A stretch of DNA of 64,000 nucleotides, from positions 21,612,001 to 21,676,000 of the forward strand of contig JAWQUS010000025.1 in the NCBI GenBank assembly GCA_036365455.1, read 5' to 3'. This DNA comes from Macrosoma leucophasiata (taxonomy: Eukaryota; Arthropoda; Insecta; Lepidoptera; Hedylidae). This document shows, piece after piece, positions 53,801 to 63,825 of the stretch; position 1 is the first letter of the stretch; each line of letters begins with the position of its first letter. Both the position numbers and the translations under genes were made by a program. The notes under the pieces were generated by a model that saw only the letters and a program-made list of their open reading frames with translations, did not search any database and had not been told where the DNA came from.

Positions 53801-56800
53801 TAATAAACTTGTTGAGACTAGCATTTTATTTTGGATAGAAGTTAGTCTCATTTTCGATTATATTGACTGCTCACCAAATGGGTGACCATAATTTCCTTTA
53901 TTGTAATTAATTTTGGGACAAAATATTACCTATATCAAAAATGCCTGAAATCGGTTCTGAACAAACTAGTTTCGGGTTGTACATTTAATCCTGTTACACG
54001 TTGTATATTGGAGTGGTTTAACCGCCATTGTTCGGTCAGTCGGAAGCATTCTCTTCCAGTAGAAGAACATTCTTTCGCTAGTGGGCGGTAGGGTCATCAC
54101 GTCCCGACGCCAGTATGGTTCGATGAAACAACTAACCTGGAAAGCGTCCAGATTGAAACCTATACGGCATTCCAACATATTAAGAAATAGTCCACTTATG
54201 GATATCCTCGGAGCCAGTACTATATGACCTTGTATTCTCGGGTTCACTACATTAATCCTGAAAGAAAAGGAGTTTAAATAAAGCGCATTCACCTACACTT
54301 GCTAATATTTTTATGTGAAAAATAGGCTGTCTATCTCTCTGTTTGTTTATTATTCTTTCACGACTAAACCACTGCACTGATTTGGATGAAATTTGGAAAA
54401 ACAATAGTTTAATATCCAGGGTAGATATCATTAGATAAAAAATATATCCATATTTATTATCTAATGAAGCGCGCATGGTCCCGCGGCTCTTGTAGATTAT
54501 AGGCGATCTACTTGGTTAAGCACTACGGGCACGGTCGGGTAGTGTGATGGGTGACCGCTAGTGGCAAATTAAATGCGCGTTTCCGTGCTTCGGAGGGCAC
54601 GTAAAGCCGTCGGCCCCGGTTGCTATAGATAGATAGCAGTCGTTAAACCTTGTCGGAGGCCTTATGGGCGGTTAGAAAACATCCGACAGCGGGTTGGCCA
54701 CTAACCCACCCATCTCCATCAATCCGCATTGGAGCAACGTGGTGAAGTAAGCTCCAGGCCTTCCCCCAAAAAAAGGGGAGAGACTCGTGCCCAGCAATGG
54801 GACGAATAATGGGTTGCCATTATTATTATTTTATCCATATTTAGACATTTTTTTAAAAGAAGTTTGAAACAGGGGATGAATTTTGAACGGAATGCCGTCA
54901 TTTTTGTAAAGTCGGGTCTACACTCGCGGTGCGAATAGCCTCGAAAACTTGCGACACGAGTTCCCCGATCAGTAAGAACGGCGTGAAGCGTGAATGAGAA
55001 CGGCAAAAAATACGTTTGACCTTGCATGACTGGATGTTTTTCGTATATTTATTATTACCCGTGAATTCGCGGCGCGACGTCACACGCGAGTGTAGAGTCG
55101 GCTTTAGGAATTTCATGCGAACGAAGTATAGGCTATGACTTCGGGCAGGAATCGAACCTGCGATCTCAGGATAACCAGTTTAGCCGCTTTACCACTGTAC
55201 TTACTTCGCATCTCCATTTCCATGCACAAGACCTCCAAATATCGGTAGATATATGTCATATTGATCTGAAAAAGGAAAACCAATATTAATTAAACAAAGT
55301 GTTTGTGCATGTGTAACTTGTTCAAGTGATTCAAACATAGCTTCATGCCAGCCCCGCAAGGGTCTTGCCGTGAAATATAGCAAAATAAGTAAATATTCTT
55401 TATAGTAAATCAATAAAATTAAAAAAACCGGTCAAATACTAGTTGGACAAGCAGTTCAAGTTCAAGTACTTCAAACACGAAGGGTTCCGTTCTACATATA
55501 TCCGTAATCTATTGAAGGAAATTAAATTTGAGCAATAATGCTAAAAAACACGTTTATTGTATTGGGAATAATTTACTATTTCATATTAATTAAATATAAT
55601 TTGATATTATATTATTTCTTTTTTTTTAGTATTTGTTGTTACTTATAGCGGCAACGGAAATACATAATTTTCTGAAAGATATAGCCTGGTGAAAGTCAGA
55701 CAGACAGCAGAGGCTTACTAACAGGGTCCCATTCTTACCTTTTAAGTGCGGAACCCTAAAAAATAACAAAAATAAACAAAAGGAAGAAAGTACAACTTGG
55801 CAGTCTTTTTCTTAAAGCGATCTCTTCCTGCGCAACCTGTCGGTGGAAAGAGAAATGTGAAGGCACAGCGACAGGATGTAATACATCAAAGTATTGGCAA
55901 ATTTTTATCAAAATGGTGGACCAACATCTCGTAGATACTATGCTGGTGGCTTTTACTGGTGGTAGAGCTCCAGTGACGGAGCTCGCGGGCGTAGGCACCA
56001 CCGCATTACATAATATACTTGCCGCTAAATGATAGTGATCAGCACTATAGTGTTCCGGTCAGGTGGTAATGCCTGGTACAGCCCTGTAATTTCCGGCACA
56101 TAGGCATAACACCATAGGACTCGGGAGTGGTAACGCTCCTGCATTTTGACCTTGATCTTTGTGTGAGTATCTATAGGCTGCAGTCATCACTTAACATCAA
56201 TGTGAACTACAAGCTCGTTGGCCACTTCGATTTCATAAAAACAATGCGAAAGTGATAATGCTCTATAGAACCAAATTAGCGGATAATAATAATAATAAAT
56301 AATGGCAACCCATTATACGTCCCACTGCTGGGCACGAGTCTCTCCCCTTTTTAGGGGGAGGCCTGGAGCTTACTCCACCACGCTGCTCCAATGCGGATTG
56401 GTGGAGTTGGGTGGGTTAGTGGCCAACCCGTTGTCGGATGTTTTCAAACCACCCATAAGGCCTCCGACAAGGTTTAACGACTGCTATCTATCGATAGCAA
56501 CCGGGACCAATGGCTTAACGTGCCCTCCGAAGCACGGAAACGCGCATTTAATTTGCCACTAGCGGTCACCCATCACACTACCCGACCGCGCCCGTAGTGC
56601 TTAACCGAGCAGATCGCTTCCGATCTACACCAGCCGCGGGGCCATGCGCGCTTCAATTAAATTAGCCGATATCTTATACATATTTCTTGGTAGAACTGTA
56701 AATGGTTTAGTTATACATAGTATTTGTGAATAAATTGGACTTGAAACCAACATGTCAAAATAAAGTCTCTGTAACTTGACATCTTCGTGGATGGTTCCTT

Positions 56801-59800
56801 CTAAAAGTAGGTCCAATTCATTCATTCATTTCTTTCTCAAGGTATACAACTCAAAATGCAATCGAATTCGGATATCTTCAGAGCAATTGTATTTGAATAT
56901 CCTTAGGGGACATAGGTACTCAAATTCCAATACCACTGAAAATACTAACTGAATTCAAATGTTACACAGAATTGAATATGCATTCGTTCGTGTAGAATTC
57001 CAAATGTATTGAAGCTTTCAAATATTGCCCAAGCTTGTGGTTCATCAGAAAAGTATACAGGTAAAGATACTCTGTATTATAAAAGATCATTAAACATATA
57101 AAACATTATAAATTGAAGTTTGGCTAATCAAACTCGTACCTTCTTCTATTTTCGGCTATTTTGTCTAAGTAGAGCGTCATTTCTTCCGCATACTACCTTT
57201 GTGACGTTTCTCAACCATTTTGATCAAATTTTGACCTATGCTGCACTATCACCCCCTTATTTATAAACGTACATTAGATACGTTTTAGCTATAAAATGCT
57301 TTGTCTTTGTTGCAGTTGCATTGTCAAATGTGCAGGATAGAAAAAGACAAAGGAGAGATTAGCAACACTTTAGCTAAAATACGTTTATGAATAAGGGGGT
57401 CAGTGTATACATATGCAGTGTGCAACAGAGATAACGCTCTACGAAGTCGAAACTAGCCGATTGTCTCTTTCCTAAGCTCGATATGCAATATTTATTGGCT
57501 AGTTCCGGCTTCGTAGAGCAATATCTCTGCCGCACGTCACACACAGCTCGGTATTTATAAGGCGCCGTTAGAACGAATATTATTTTATTTATTGTACAAA
57601 ATTTTTACACCATTTTTTTACTTATGTGAACGCTGCCTTTAGATTGTGGAAAATAAAATAAATGTAAGTTATTTAAAGTACCTAACGGGTGTATTTCAAA
57701 TAAAAACCACTCAAAATGAAAAAAAAAATAAAAATCGGCTTAGTCTCTCAACGAGTTGGCCATGCAATGAACATGGACAAAACGGAGAGCATGTCGGTTA
57801 CAGCCACTCCTACTATGGTTGAGGGTACTATGCTCGAAATTATTAAAGACTAGCGGCTCGCCCCGGTTTCGCATGGGTGCAATGAATGTAATAAAGCCTA
57901 TGTCACTCAGTTAACATGGAGCTTTCTATTGGTGAAAGAGGTGAAAGAGTACTGGTGGTAGAGCTCCAGTGACGGAGCTCGCGGGCGTAGGCACCACCGC
58001 ATTACCTAATATACTTGCCGCTAAATGGTAGTGTTCAGCACTATCGTGTTCCGGTCAGGTGGTAATGTACGGCCCTGTATTTTCCGGCACAGAGGCATAA
58101 CACCTTAGGTCTCAGGAGTGGTAACGCATCTGCATTTTGATCTTGGTCATTGGTCATCAGGTGTCTATAGGCTGCAGTCATCACTTAACATCAATGTGAA
58201 CTGCATGCTTGTTTATCAATTCAATTACATAAAAAAAAAAAAAAAAAAAGAGTTTTTGAAATCGATTTAGAAACACTCCCTAGTTACTTACAAACAAAGT
58301 AACAAACTTAAACTCTTTATTAGTATAAAATAGTAACTTACTTGTATTTATTTCAATAACTGGAATGTGTCCAGCAAACTCGATTCTGTACCGCTGCAGG
58401 AGCAGAGACGTTATCGTGATACTCAAATCACTTACGACGAATGTGCTTAACTGTTTTACAGATATATCTTCGATTGTTAGGCGGGCACTGTAATAGTTCA
58501 AAATATTGAAAATACGATTATAAATACCTGCATACATAACAAAAGGTGGTAGAAATACCAGTGCAGTAGCTCAAGGGCGTAGGCACCACCGCGTTACCTA
58601 ATCTATCTGCCGCCAAATGGTAGTGTTCAGCACTATCGTGTTCCGGTTAGATAGTAATGTATGGCCGCGTAATAACAGATCACAGAGACTTAACAACTTA
58701 GGTCTCAGGGGTAGCAACAATTACAATTACATTTTGACCTCTGGTTTTTGTGTAGATGTCTATAGGCTGCAGTCATCAATTAATATCAATAAGGTGAGCA
58801 GGCGAGCACCCACTCCCCGCGTGCTTTCCGCTACCCTGCTTGCGCTCGCGCAATCGCGCGTTCCGTCTTTTTTGTATGTTATACGACGCGACGGCTGTAT
58901 TCATTTTGTATCATATAAAAATCAATTTCTGTTCGTTAGTCTCGCTAAAACTCGAAAACGGCTTAACCGATTTGGCTAATTTTGGTTTTGAATGATTTTT
59001 GGAAGTCCAAGAAAGGTGTAAAAGGTGAGAAAATGTGAAAAAATTGAAGGGAAATAGTAATAACCACAATTTCATTTTCCAATACAAATAGTCCGTATCT
59101 ATCAAATCTTTGATACATTATTTCATACTGAGGCAAAACGAAGTTTGCCGGGTCAGCTAGTTTTGTATAAAAGTAGATTAAACGGACGCTGCGACTACGA
59201 CGGATCCGTGTCTTACGTCTGTTCATTGTGGCCAGCGCCTTACTTATAAAAAAGGTAGATAGGCTATTTAATATTAAGACGGGCCGTGCGTCTGAGTTAT
59301 GCGCAAACACTCATAACATTTGAGGCAACACATGACAGTTAAATTCTGTTAAGAGAACAGATTAGAACTTAAGAAAACAGATAGATTGCCTACTCCCTCG
59401 AGTCACTACATCAGTAAATATGATAAAAGAACCTTACTTTTTATTTTATTTTATGGAAGTTGCAAACAAGCATGCAGCTCACATTGATGTTAGTGGTGAC
59501 TGCAGCCTATAGACACCCACACAAAGACCAAGGTCAAATGCGTTGCGTTACCACTCCTGAGGCCTAAGGTGTTACGCCTCTGTGCCGGAAATTACAGGGC
59601 CGTACATTACCACCTGACCGGAACACGATAGTGTTGAACACTACCATTTAGCGGCAAGTATATTAGGTAATGCGGTGGTGCCAACGCCTGCGAGCTCCGT
59701 CACTGGAGCTCTACCACCAGTAAACTTACTCCGGTATTCCAACTAACTCTTCATCTACATGGAACCTATCAATCTGCAATGGATCCAGGATTGGTATAGT

Positions 59801-61839
59801 ATCTGTACCAGTCAACATGATCTCCCGCAAGATCTCCAGAGTATCCAAAACAAGTTGTTCCAGAACAGAATTCCTTGTGTTCACATCTGGAAATATTATT
59901 ATTGTTTAACAGATATCTAGTAATAATAGCATTATAATTATAAATAATGACGACACGGTTAGTCCAGTGGTGTGAGACGACCGTTTGATTCGAAGGGGTG
60001 CGGGTTCGATCCCCGCACCGCAAATATTTGTATAGCCTACAGATATTTAATTCGGCTCTGGGTGTTGGTTGTATTTGATGTATTGTATGTGGCACTCACG
60101 ATACGGGTTTATACCTAGAGTGCGGCTATGAGCAAACGTATGTTTTTAATATAATTTTAAATTTATAAGACAGTGCGTGATAAGTATTAAAACAAGTTAT
60201 TACTTTTTATTATTTCTTATATAAAAATAAGTCGGGTTATCCTTCCTGACGCTATAACTCCAGAACGCACGAACCGATTTCCACGGTTTTGCATTCGTTG
60301 GAAAGATCTTGGGCTCCGTGAGGTTTATAGCAAAGAAAATTCAGGAAATAAATATTATAAAACGACATCCACGCGGGCGAAGCCGCGGGCAACAGGTAGT
60401 ATTATGTAAAAATCAATGTTAATCTTTTAAGAACTGAAATATTTCACTCATAAACAATATTTATCTTAAGCCGGCTAAAATATTGATAAGATTCATCATC
60501 AACCTACCATTTTATCAAATACATAGGTACATAATTAATATTACATTAGTTTTTGCCTAAAACTTAGGCGAACTTAACGAGCATAGGCAAGAAAAGCAAA
60601 CATAACATCAAGCCGTTATTCCCCGGATGGGTAGGCAGAGGTAAATATAAATATGTCTACAACTACGATTCGTCAGTTAATCTTTTTCGGATCTCATTTT
60701 GATGGGATATACCTACAGCAGGCAAATTACCAAGCTCTGAAGGTGACATCACTTATTCAACACAAAGTTACGTTGATGGCCATACAAATAATTGTCACGG
60801 TGCGAGGATCGAACCCGCGACCCTCGTATCAAGCGGTAGTTACACACTGGTGAACTAATTGAGTCGTCAAATATTCAACACAAGCGCTTAACAGTGCCGC
60901 TTTACGGATGCCGTGGGCCTACAACCATGAGTTCCGTCGCTGTAGCTCTAGCTATCACCAATAGTTTAGAGCTCCCACAGGTCTGGCTGGCGGGACTTGC
61001 CGCAAGCATCTGTCTTATGCCCCGGCCGTGAACGGAGTCACTGAACCACCCATAGTCTGAGGGTGAGATTCACAGACCGCACTACGACTTCACTTTTAGC
61101 AAAGTTTGCTTAGAAGCGAACAACGGCGGTCAAACTATTCCAATGGAGCTGTAGTAAATACTATAACGCAAGACGGGCACCAGTGTCCTGCGATAAAACT
61201 ACTCCTTTTGGGGAGGCTTTGGTCCAGCCTTCTAGGTTTGGTGGACACCTTTTGGCTGATATGATGATGATGCTTAAAACTGTCAGCAAGGTAAGCTTTG
61301 ACAGTTCTAAGCGTACTTTTCTGAAAGTAAAGTCGTAGTGCGGTTTATGAATCTCACCCTGACAGTCTGTTATATAGATCGAAGTATTAGAGTCAAAGCT
61401 CACTACAGCCACACGGCACCCGACCAGCACCGCCTCGTTTTACGGCGACCACTCGTTGTCGATGGGTGATCCACGGGTGAATGACGCGATGTTACTTGTG
61501 AACCACTCGCGAACCGCGCGCGAACCTTTTGGGATCACCGAGTTGGCAATGCAAAGTCAACGTAAGACAAGCTAGTGGTCCACTCGCCGTCCGCACGTAG
61601 ACCGCGCGCCGCTTGCGCGGTCACGACTTGCGGTCGAGGCGATACGGAGCGGAGTTGATGTAAGCGCAAACCGCTCGAGGCGATAGGGCGCTGGTCGGGT
61701 GCCGGGTGGCTCTAGTGAGCTTTGATCCTTAAAAACACTCACCTGAATTTATAATACTGTCCCTAATTTGAATACCACTGATTGGTGATGTGCAAGCCGA
61801 GCCAAATATGGCCGCTAGAATTATTGGTATAACATACAT
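50730..61839 (-). CDS. Secreted JHBP/takeout-like protein, seven-exon gene
   Basis: Join of seven minus-strand exons: 61839-61743, 59886-59730, 58487-58342, 55265-55205, 54257-54137, 52278-52183 and 50822-50730. Total is 771 nt, 256 codons plus TAG. All acceptors are AG, all donors are GT (mostly GTAAGT), and phases 1,2,1,2,0,0 agree across every junction. The protein starts with a signal peptide ([18 protein letters not shown]), then a short helical stretch ([14 protein letters not shown]), the motif [11 protein letters not shown], alternating hydrophobic beta-rich sequence, and a helical C-terminus ([18 protein letters not shown]). This layout and length fit the haemolymph juvenile-hormone-binding / takeout superfamily (DUF233 type): extracellular carriers with one elongated hydrophobic cavity. 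The mature part has only one cysteine (LECRIG), so the N-terminal disulfide of classical JHBP and takeout is absent. The ligand is unknown. Gene identity is strong; subfamily is inference. Confidence 0.85.
51528..52135 (+). mobile_element. Very old SINE-A split by a hAT MITE
   Basis: 51,528-51,704 (TCGCGGGCATAGACACCACC, TTCAGCGTTATCG) and a trace after 52,105. Overlaps intron 6 of the JHBP-like gene. Confidence 0.6.
51705..52097. mobile_element. hAT-like MITE in intron 6
   Basis: 393 bp with short TIRs TAGAGACCG/CGGTCTCTA and an 8-bp duplication GTTTTAGA / GTCTTAGA (51,697-51,704 and 52,098-52,105). Sub-terminal CCGAAACCGAAACC repeats. 8-bp duplication fits hAT. No transposase. Confidence 0.75.
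52183..52278 (-). CDS. Exon 6 of JHBP/takeout-like gene
   Basis: 96 nt, 32 whole codons, between acceptor TTAACAG (52280-52279) and donor GTAAGG (52182). It encodes a helical segment ([15 protein letters not shown], then [14 protein letters not shown]), like the C-terminal helix region of JHBP-fold proteins. An unrelated dispersed repeat begins only about 35 bp upstream of the acceptor, so the branch-point region is compressed. Confidence 0.85.
52312..52900 (+). repeat. Dispersed 0.6-kb repeat, compact copy
   Basis: Starts AAAAACCGGTCAAGTGCGCG, contains TTCGTTATATGTAGCAACTA and ACAACCGTTTAGTTGGTAGA, and ends after a CAGACAGACAGACGG run with TACTACGGAACCTTAAAAAC. Uninterrupted reference for the broken copies at 16.7-20.9, 23.1-24.1 and 28.6-30.4 kb. 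Non-coding; class unknown. In intron 5. Confidence 0.75.
52966..53110 (-). repeat. RTE-like 3' fragment plus short dispersed repeat
   Basis: TAGCCGATTGACGTCCACTA matches the antisense RTE 3' end. It is followed by GTCATTAGGGGAGAATACGC, a short repeat whose inverted relative lies at 50,157-50,270 (antisense there). Lies in intron 5 of the JHBP-like gene. Confidence 0.5.
53127..54004 (+). mobile_element. Inverted-repeat DNA element containing SINE-B
   Basis: Ends TATACAACATGTAACGGGAA and inverse (CCTGTTACACGTTGTATA), possibly with TA duplication as in Tc1/mariner. Removing SINE-B leaves about 550 bp matching 13,655-14,205. In intron 5. Confidence 0.7.
53437..53747 (+). mobile_element. SINE-B in intron 5, with perfect target duplication
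   Basis: 311 bp with a 15-bp duplication TATTTAATTTCGTAA (53,422-53,436 and 53,748-53,762). It sits inside the inverted-repeat element at 53,127-54,004, so it is younger than that element. Confidence 0.9.
54137..54257 (-). CDS. Exon 5 of JHBP/takeout-like gene
   Basis: 121 nt between acceptor CTTTCAG (54259-54258) and donor GTTAGT (54136). It encodes 40 residues beginning [16 protein letters not shown] and ending NLDAFQ, including the only cysteine of the mature protein. Ends in phase 0. Confidence 0.85.
54468..54828 (+). mobile_element. SINE-5S in intron 4
   Basis: Near-complete copy from GAAGCGCGCATGGTCCCGCG to GGGTTGCCATTATTATTATT, carrying GGTTAAGCACTACGGGC and TGATGGGTGACCGCTAG. TATCCATATTTA on the left and ATCCATATTTAG on the right suggest a target duplication. 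Confidence 0.8.
55139..55200 (-). other. tRNA-like sequence in intron 4
   Basis: Minus strand: AGTGGTAAAGCGGCTAAACT, then GCAGGTTCGATTCCTGC (T-arm and B-box) and CCGAAGTC. The 5' acceptor half is missing. Starts within the exon 4 donor region. A tRNA pseudogene or the head of a tRNA SINE. Confidence 0.45.
55205..55265 (-). CDS. Exon 4 of JHBP/takeout-like gene
   Basis: A 61-nt exon between acceptor TTTTTCAG (55267-55266) and donor GTAAGT (55204). It encodes [19 protein letters not shown], the LPIFGxGxGxA-type turn common in takeout/JHBP relatives. Very short, but both splice sites are strong and phases 1 in and 2 out fit its neighbours. A tRNA-like sequence lies immediately downstream in the intron. 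Confidence 0.8.
55422..55760 (+). repeat. Related dispersed repeat
   Basis: AAAAAAACCGGTCAAATACT to AGTGCGGAACCCTAAAAAAT, with CAGACAGACAGCAGAGGCTT near its 3' end. In intron 3. Confidence 0.65.
55955..56241 (+). mobile_element. SINE-A in intron 3
   Basis: Complete plus copy, slightly diverged tail (GAACTACAAGCTCGTTGGCC). Confidence 0.85.
56297..56655 (-). mobile_element. SINE-5S in intron 3
   Basis: Antisense copy, nearly complete, with AAATTAGCGGATA on the left and AAATTAGCCGATA on the right as target duplication (one mismatch). In the sense direction of the host gene. Confidence 0.8.
57250..57403. mobile_element. Foldback MITE in intron 3
   Basis: Inverted ends ACCCCCTTATTTATAAACGT and inverse (ACGTTTATGAATAAGGGGGT) around about 110 bp. 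Confidence 0.7.
57852..57905 (-). mobile_element. Helitron-like 3' end fragment
   Basis: CTAGCGGCTCGCCCCGGTTT on the plus strand, i.e. an antisense CTAG|T end. Confidence 0.5.
57951..58249 (+). mobile_element. SINE-A in intron 3, with target duplication
   Basis: Complete plus copy with an A18 tail and AAAGAGT on both sides (57,944-57,950 and 58,247-58,253). About 90 bp downstream of exon 3. Confidence 0.88.
58342..58487 (-). CDS. Exon 3 of JHBP/takeout-like gene
   Basis: 146 nt between acceptor ATTACAG (58489-58488) and donor GTAAGT (58341). The first base completes a GAT codon with exon 2. It encodes beta-rich sequence ([18 protein letters not shown], then a run ending in HIPVIEINT). Alternating hydrophobic residues match the lipid-binding barrel of this superfamily. 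Confidence 0.85.
58545..58793 (+). mobile_element. Old SINE-A in intron 2
   Basis: Older subfamily copy (GGTGGTAGAAATACCAGTGC to CAGTCATCAATTAATATCAA), truncated at the 3' end. Lies about 60 bp upstream of the exon 3 acceptor. Confidence 0.75.
58911..59160 (+). mobile_element. Helitron-like element in intron 2
   Basis: A|TCATATAAAAATCAATTTCT to TTGCCGGGTCAGCTAG|T; 250 bp with both canonical ends. Confidence 0.7.
59439..59721 (-). mobile_element. SINE-A on the splice donor of exon 2
   Basis: Complete antisense copy. Target duplication AACCTTACT / AAACTTACT (59,430-59,438 and 59,722-59,730). On the gene strand this is AGTAAGTTT, the exon 2 donor itself. Confidence 0.85.
59730..59886 (-). CDS. 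Exon 2 of JHBP/takeout-like gene
   Basis: 157 nt in phase with exon 1. Acceptor TTTCCAG at 59888-59887; donor GTAAGT begins at 59729. It encodes an amphipathic helix followed by the [22 protein letters not shown] stretch (split here as [10 protein letters not shown] and [12 protein letters not shown]), the most recognisable superfamily motif. A SINE-A copy starts eight bases past the donor G, and its target duplication includes the donor itself. Confidence 0.85.
59943..60150 (+). mobile_element. SINE-C in intron 1
   Basis: Head GACGACACGGTTAGTCCAGT, B-box GGGTTCGATCCCC, a decayed middle and the tail GTGCGGCTATGAGCAAACGT. About 55 bp upstream of the exon 2 acceptor. Confidence 0.75.
60222..60399 (+). 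mobile_element. Helitron-like element in intron 1
   Basis: Body and hairpin (CCACGCGGGCGAAGCCGCGG) present; terminal CTAG has become GTAG. Confidence 0.55.
60605..60745 (-). repeat. Decayed SINE-B tail
   Basis: CCCGGATGGGTAGGCAGAGG followed by ACTACGATTCGTCAGTTAAT corresponds to a diverged antisense SINE-B 3' half. In intron 1. Confidence 0.5.
60777..60868 (-). mobile_element. SINE-C head fragment
   Basis: Antisense head: CACGGTGCGAGGATCGAACC to AATTGAGTCGTC. The 3' part is missing. Confidence 0.6.
61061..61359. mobile_element. Same foldback MITE, with an insert
   Basis: Arms GGGTGAGATTCACAGACCGC and inverse, TGA on both sides (61,058-61,060 and 61,360-61,362). Between about 61,112 and 61,275 lies an insert ending GTGGACACCTTTTGGCTGAT then ATGATGATG, an RTE-type 3' end. 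Confidence 0.75.
61390..61728. mobile_element. Harbinger-like MITE in intron 1
   Basis: 339 bp, opposite orientation to the 40-kb copy, TTA duplication (61,387-61,389 and 61,729-61,731), TIRs GAGTCAAAGCTCACTACAGC and inverted GGATCAAAGCTCACTAGAGC. Its edge is only about 10 bp from the exon 1 donor. Confidence 0.85.
61743..61839 (-). CDS. Exon 1 coding part: start codon and signal peptide
   Basis: ATG at 61839-61837 opens 32 codons plus one base, ending at a GTGAGT donor. The encoded stretch is hydrophobic from residue 2 to about 15, then ACTSPIS, which looks like a signal peptidase site. A polypyrimidine tract and CAG lie just upstream (acceptor at 61849-61848), so this exon probably begins at 61847 and a 5' untranslated exon lies at higher coordinates; I could not place it. 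Ends in phase 1. Confidence 0.8.
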
Positions 61840-61949
61840 CCCAAATCCTGAAAAAAATACATATAATGGAAAACACAAATAAAAATGATTGATGGGGAAA
61901 TTGAAATTCTTGGAAACCGGTGTTCGGGTCATCATCATCAAGCCCTATT

Positions 61950-62137
61950 TAGACCTGCACGTTATTCGCCACTGGGACGACATGGGGAGCGGAATAAGCG
62001 AGCAGGTCGCGCTCGGGTATTTTATATGAAGTTCCGTGCCTAGAGAACATAATCGCGGAACTTCATCTATCGCAACACCTGGCGGTATCAGCTCCCCAGG
62101 TTGGTAGCGAATAATGCGCAGGTCTGAATAGAGCTTA
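61950..62137. mobile_element. Foldback MITE upstream of exon 1
   Basis: Imperfect inverted ends CTATTTAGACCTGCACGTTA / TTATGCGCAGGTCTGAATAG-type (right end AATGCGCAGGTCTGAATAGA). An inner GAAGTTCCG...CGGAACTTC stem. May overlap the promoter region of the JHBP-like gene. Confidence 0.65.
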
Positions 62138-62349
62138 AGACGTCCATTTCTAGATTTTCATAAATTATTTATTTCAATCCGAATAAAAAATCGTATTGTA
62201 ATGATTTCAAAATATTCTTAAAAATTCGTTGTATTTTCGGCGGTTTCATTACTGGTTCAAAAGTTTTTGTGGCTTACAAAAAATTGACACACACAGACAT
62301 CCTATCCAATAAAATACACAATTATCAAAATTGGATAACACTGAAAAAA

Positions 62350-62402
62350 GTTATGCTGCTGCCTACGCCCTCAAGCTCTTGCACTGGCACTCTACCACCA
62401 GT
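62350..62402 (-). mobile_element. SINE-A head fragment
   Basis: GCTGCCTACGCCCTCAAGCT to CACTCTACCACCAG; only the 5' 50 bp. Confidence 0.65.
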
Positions 62403-62482
62403 CAAATTCATATGAATAGTTTTAACACATGTGACATAGAGCCAAGAAAAGCTGGACATGCAAATAAAATAAAATAAATAAA

Positions 62483-62788
62483 ACGTAACTTCACTCCTGT
62501 AATCCCCGAAGGGGTAGGCAGTGGTAAATGCATGCATACATGCAAACACCCACGACTCGCCGGTTACTTTTTGGCCCATGTACCACGTGACGAACCTGTT
62601 GCCATCTCCGGGCACATTACCAAACTCCGAGGTACTGGGAAACTTCTAGAAAAATGGAAAAATCCCAATAGAACCAGAGATAAAGGATTTTAAACCGTTA
62701 TCTCTGGTAGGGGGACCGACCCGGGAATCGAACCCAGGACCCCCAGCGTAGTAGTAGTGGCCTGCTACCACTACGCTAATGAGTCAGG
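62483..62788 (-). mobile_element. SINE-B
   Basis: Complete antisense copy; TAAATAAA on each side may be the target duplication. Confidence 0.85.
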
Positions 62789-63129
62789 TAAATAAAGAAT
62801 TAAATGAAATAAAAATAATAAATAAATTACCTTGCTACAATAATTTGCTGAAGTACTAATATTATTAAAGACGAGTGGCACCGAAGTGGATCAGCATTTA
62901 ATTGATAAGGATTATTGGATATACAGCTGTTAGTTGATAATATTGTCATGCCAAATATTTGTAATCAATTGATAATCCTAGGTACTGATTGAGCATGAAC
63001 CAAACGTTAATCGGAATCAAAAAGCAGACGGGTAATTATGTGCCCGTTGGGTTAGGGTTAACCATAAGTTATTGAAGTAAGTACAAACAAAAATATTTTT
63101 AGGTTAAAAACAAAATACACCGTAATTAC
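62789..63129. other. No feature recognised
   Basis: AT-rich; no coding or repeat identified. Confidence 0.5.
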
Positions 63130-63304
63130 TAATGACCAAATAGGTCAAGTTCTGTCTGATGGTGTGGTCTTAGGAATCGGCGTGCATGTATGAAGAGAAT
63201 GATGAAAGTAGACGAGGCACGAGAGGTATGTCAGGACCGGGATATCTGGCGCTCTATCCTCTCTGCCTACCCCGTTAGGGACCTGGCGTGAAGATACATA
63301 CATA
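63130..63304 (+). mobile_element. Short 5'-truncated copy of RTE-like LINE
   Basis: Plus-strand copy of the same 3' end, reading TTAGGAATCGGCGTGCATGT and ending CCTGGCGTGAAGATACATAC plus further (ATAC) units. The target duplication is not clear. Confidence 0.85.
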
Positions 63305-63570
63305 CATACACCATAATTTTAAGTACTGAAAGCGAGAAAAGTTAGTAAACCAAAAAAAAAAGAGAGAGAGTACAAAGTTAACACCTAGGGCCAGAAATGT
63401 AGCTGGAACGATATCATTCGCCTTTATTTATTTAGACCACTAATAATATAAATTAAGGCGAATAATAACTGATTTACATATCAATTCACGATGTAGGTAG
63501 AATGTCTCATTGTCCCTTTTACAATCTGATAACAAAGAGGATAGAGAAAAGAAAAAGAGACTTTCATTGT

Positions 63571-63825
63571 TTTTTTTTATGTCATAAAAGTGGCAAACAT
63601 GCATGCAGTAGCGCTAAATTGTAATGTTCAGCAATATCGTGATCCAGTTAGATGGTAATGTATGGCCCCGTAATAACTATCACAGAGACATATAACAACT
63701 AAGGTGTCAGGGATGGCAACGCATCTGCATTTGACATCCGGTTTTTGGGGAGATGTATATAGTCTGCAGTCATCACTTAATATCCTTGTGAACTAGCCGC
63801 TTGTTTACCACCTTTATTAAAAAAA
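63571..63825 (+). mobile_element. Old SINE-A with antisense tail at its 5' end
   Basis: 63,571-63,609 is an antisense tail (T8, AGTGGCAAACATGCATGCAG); 63,610-63,825 is a plus older copy (GTAATGTTCAGCAATATCGT to CTTGTTTACCACCTTTATT). Confidence 0.75.
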
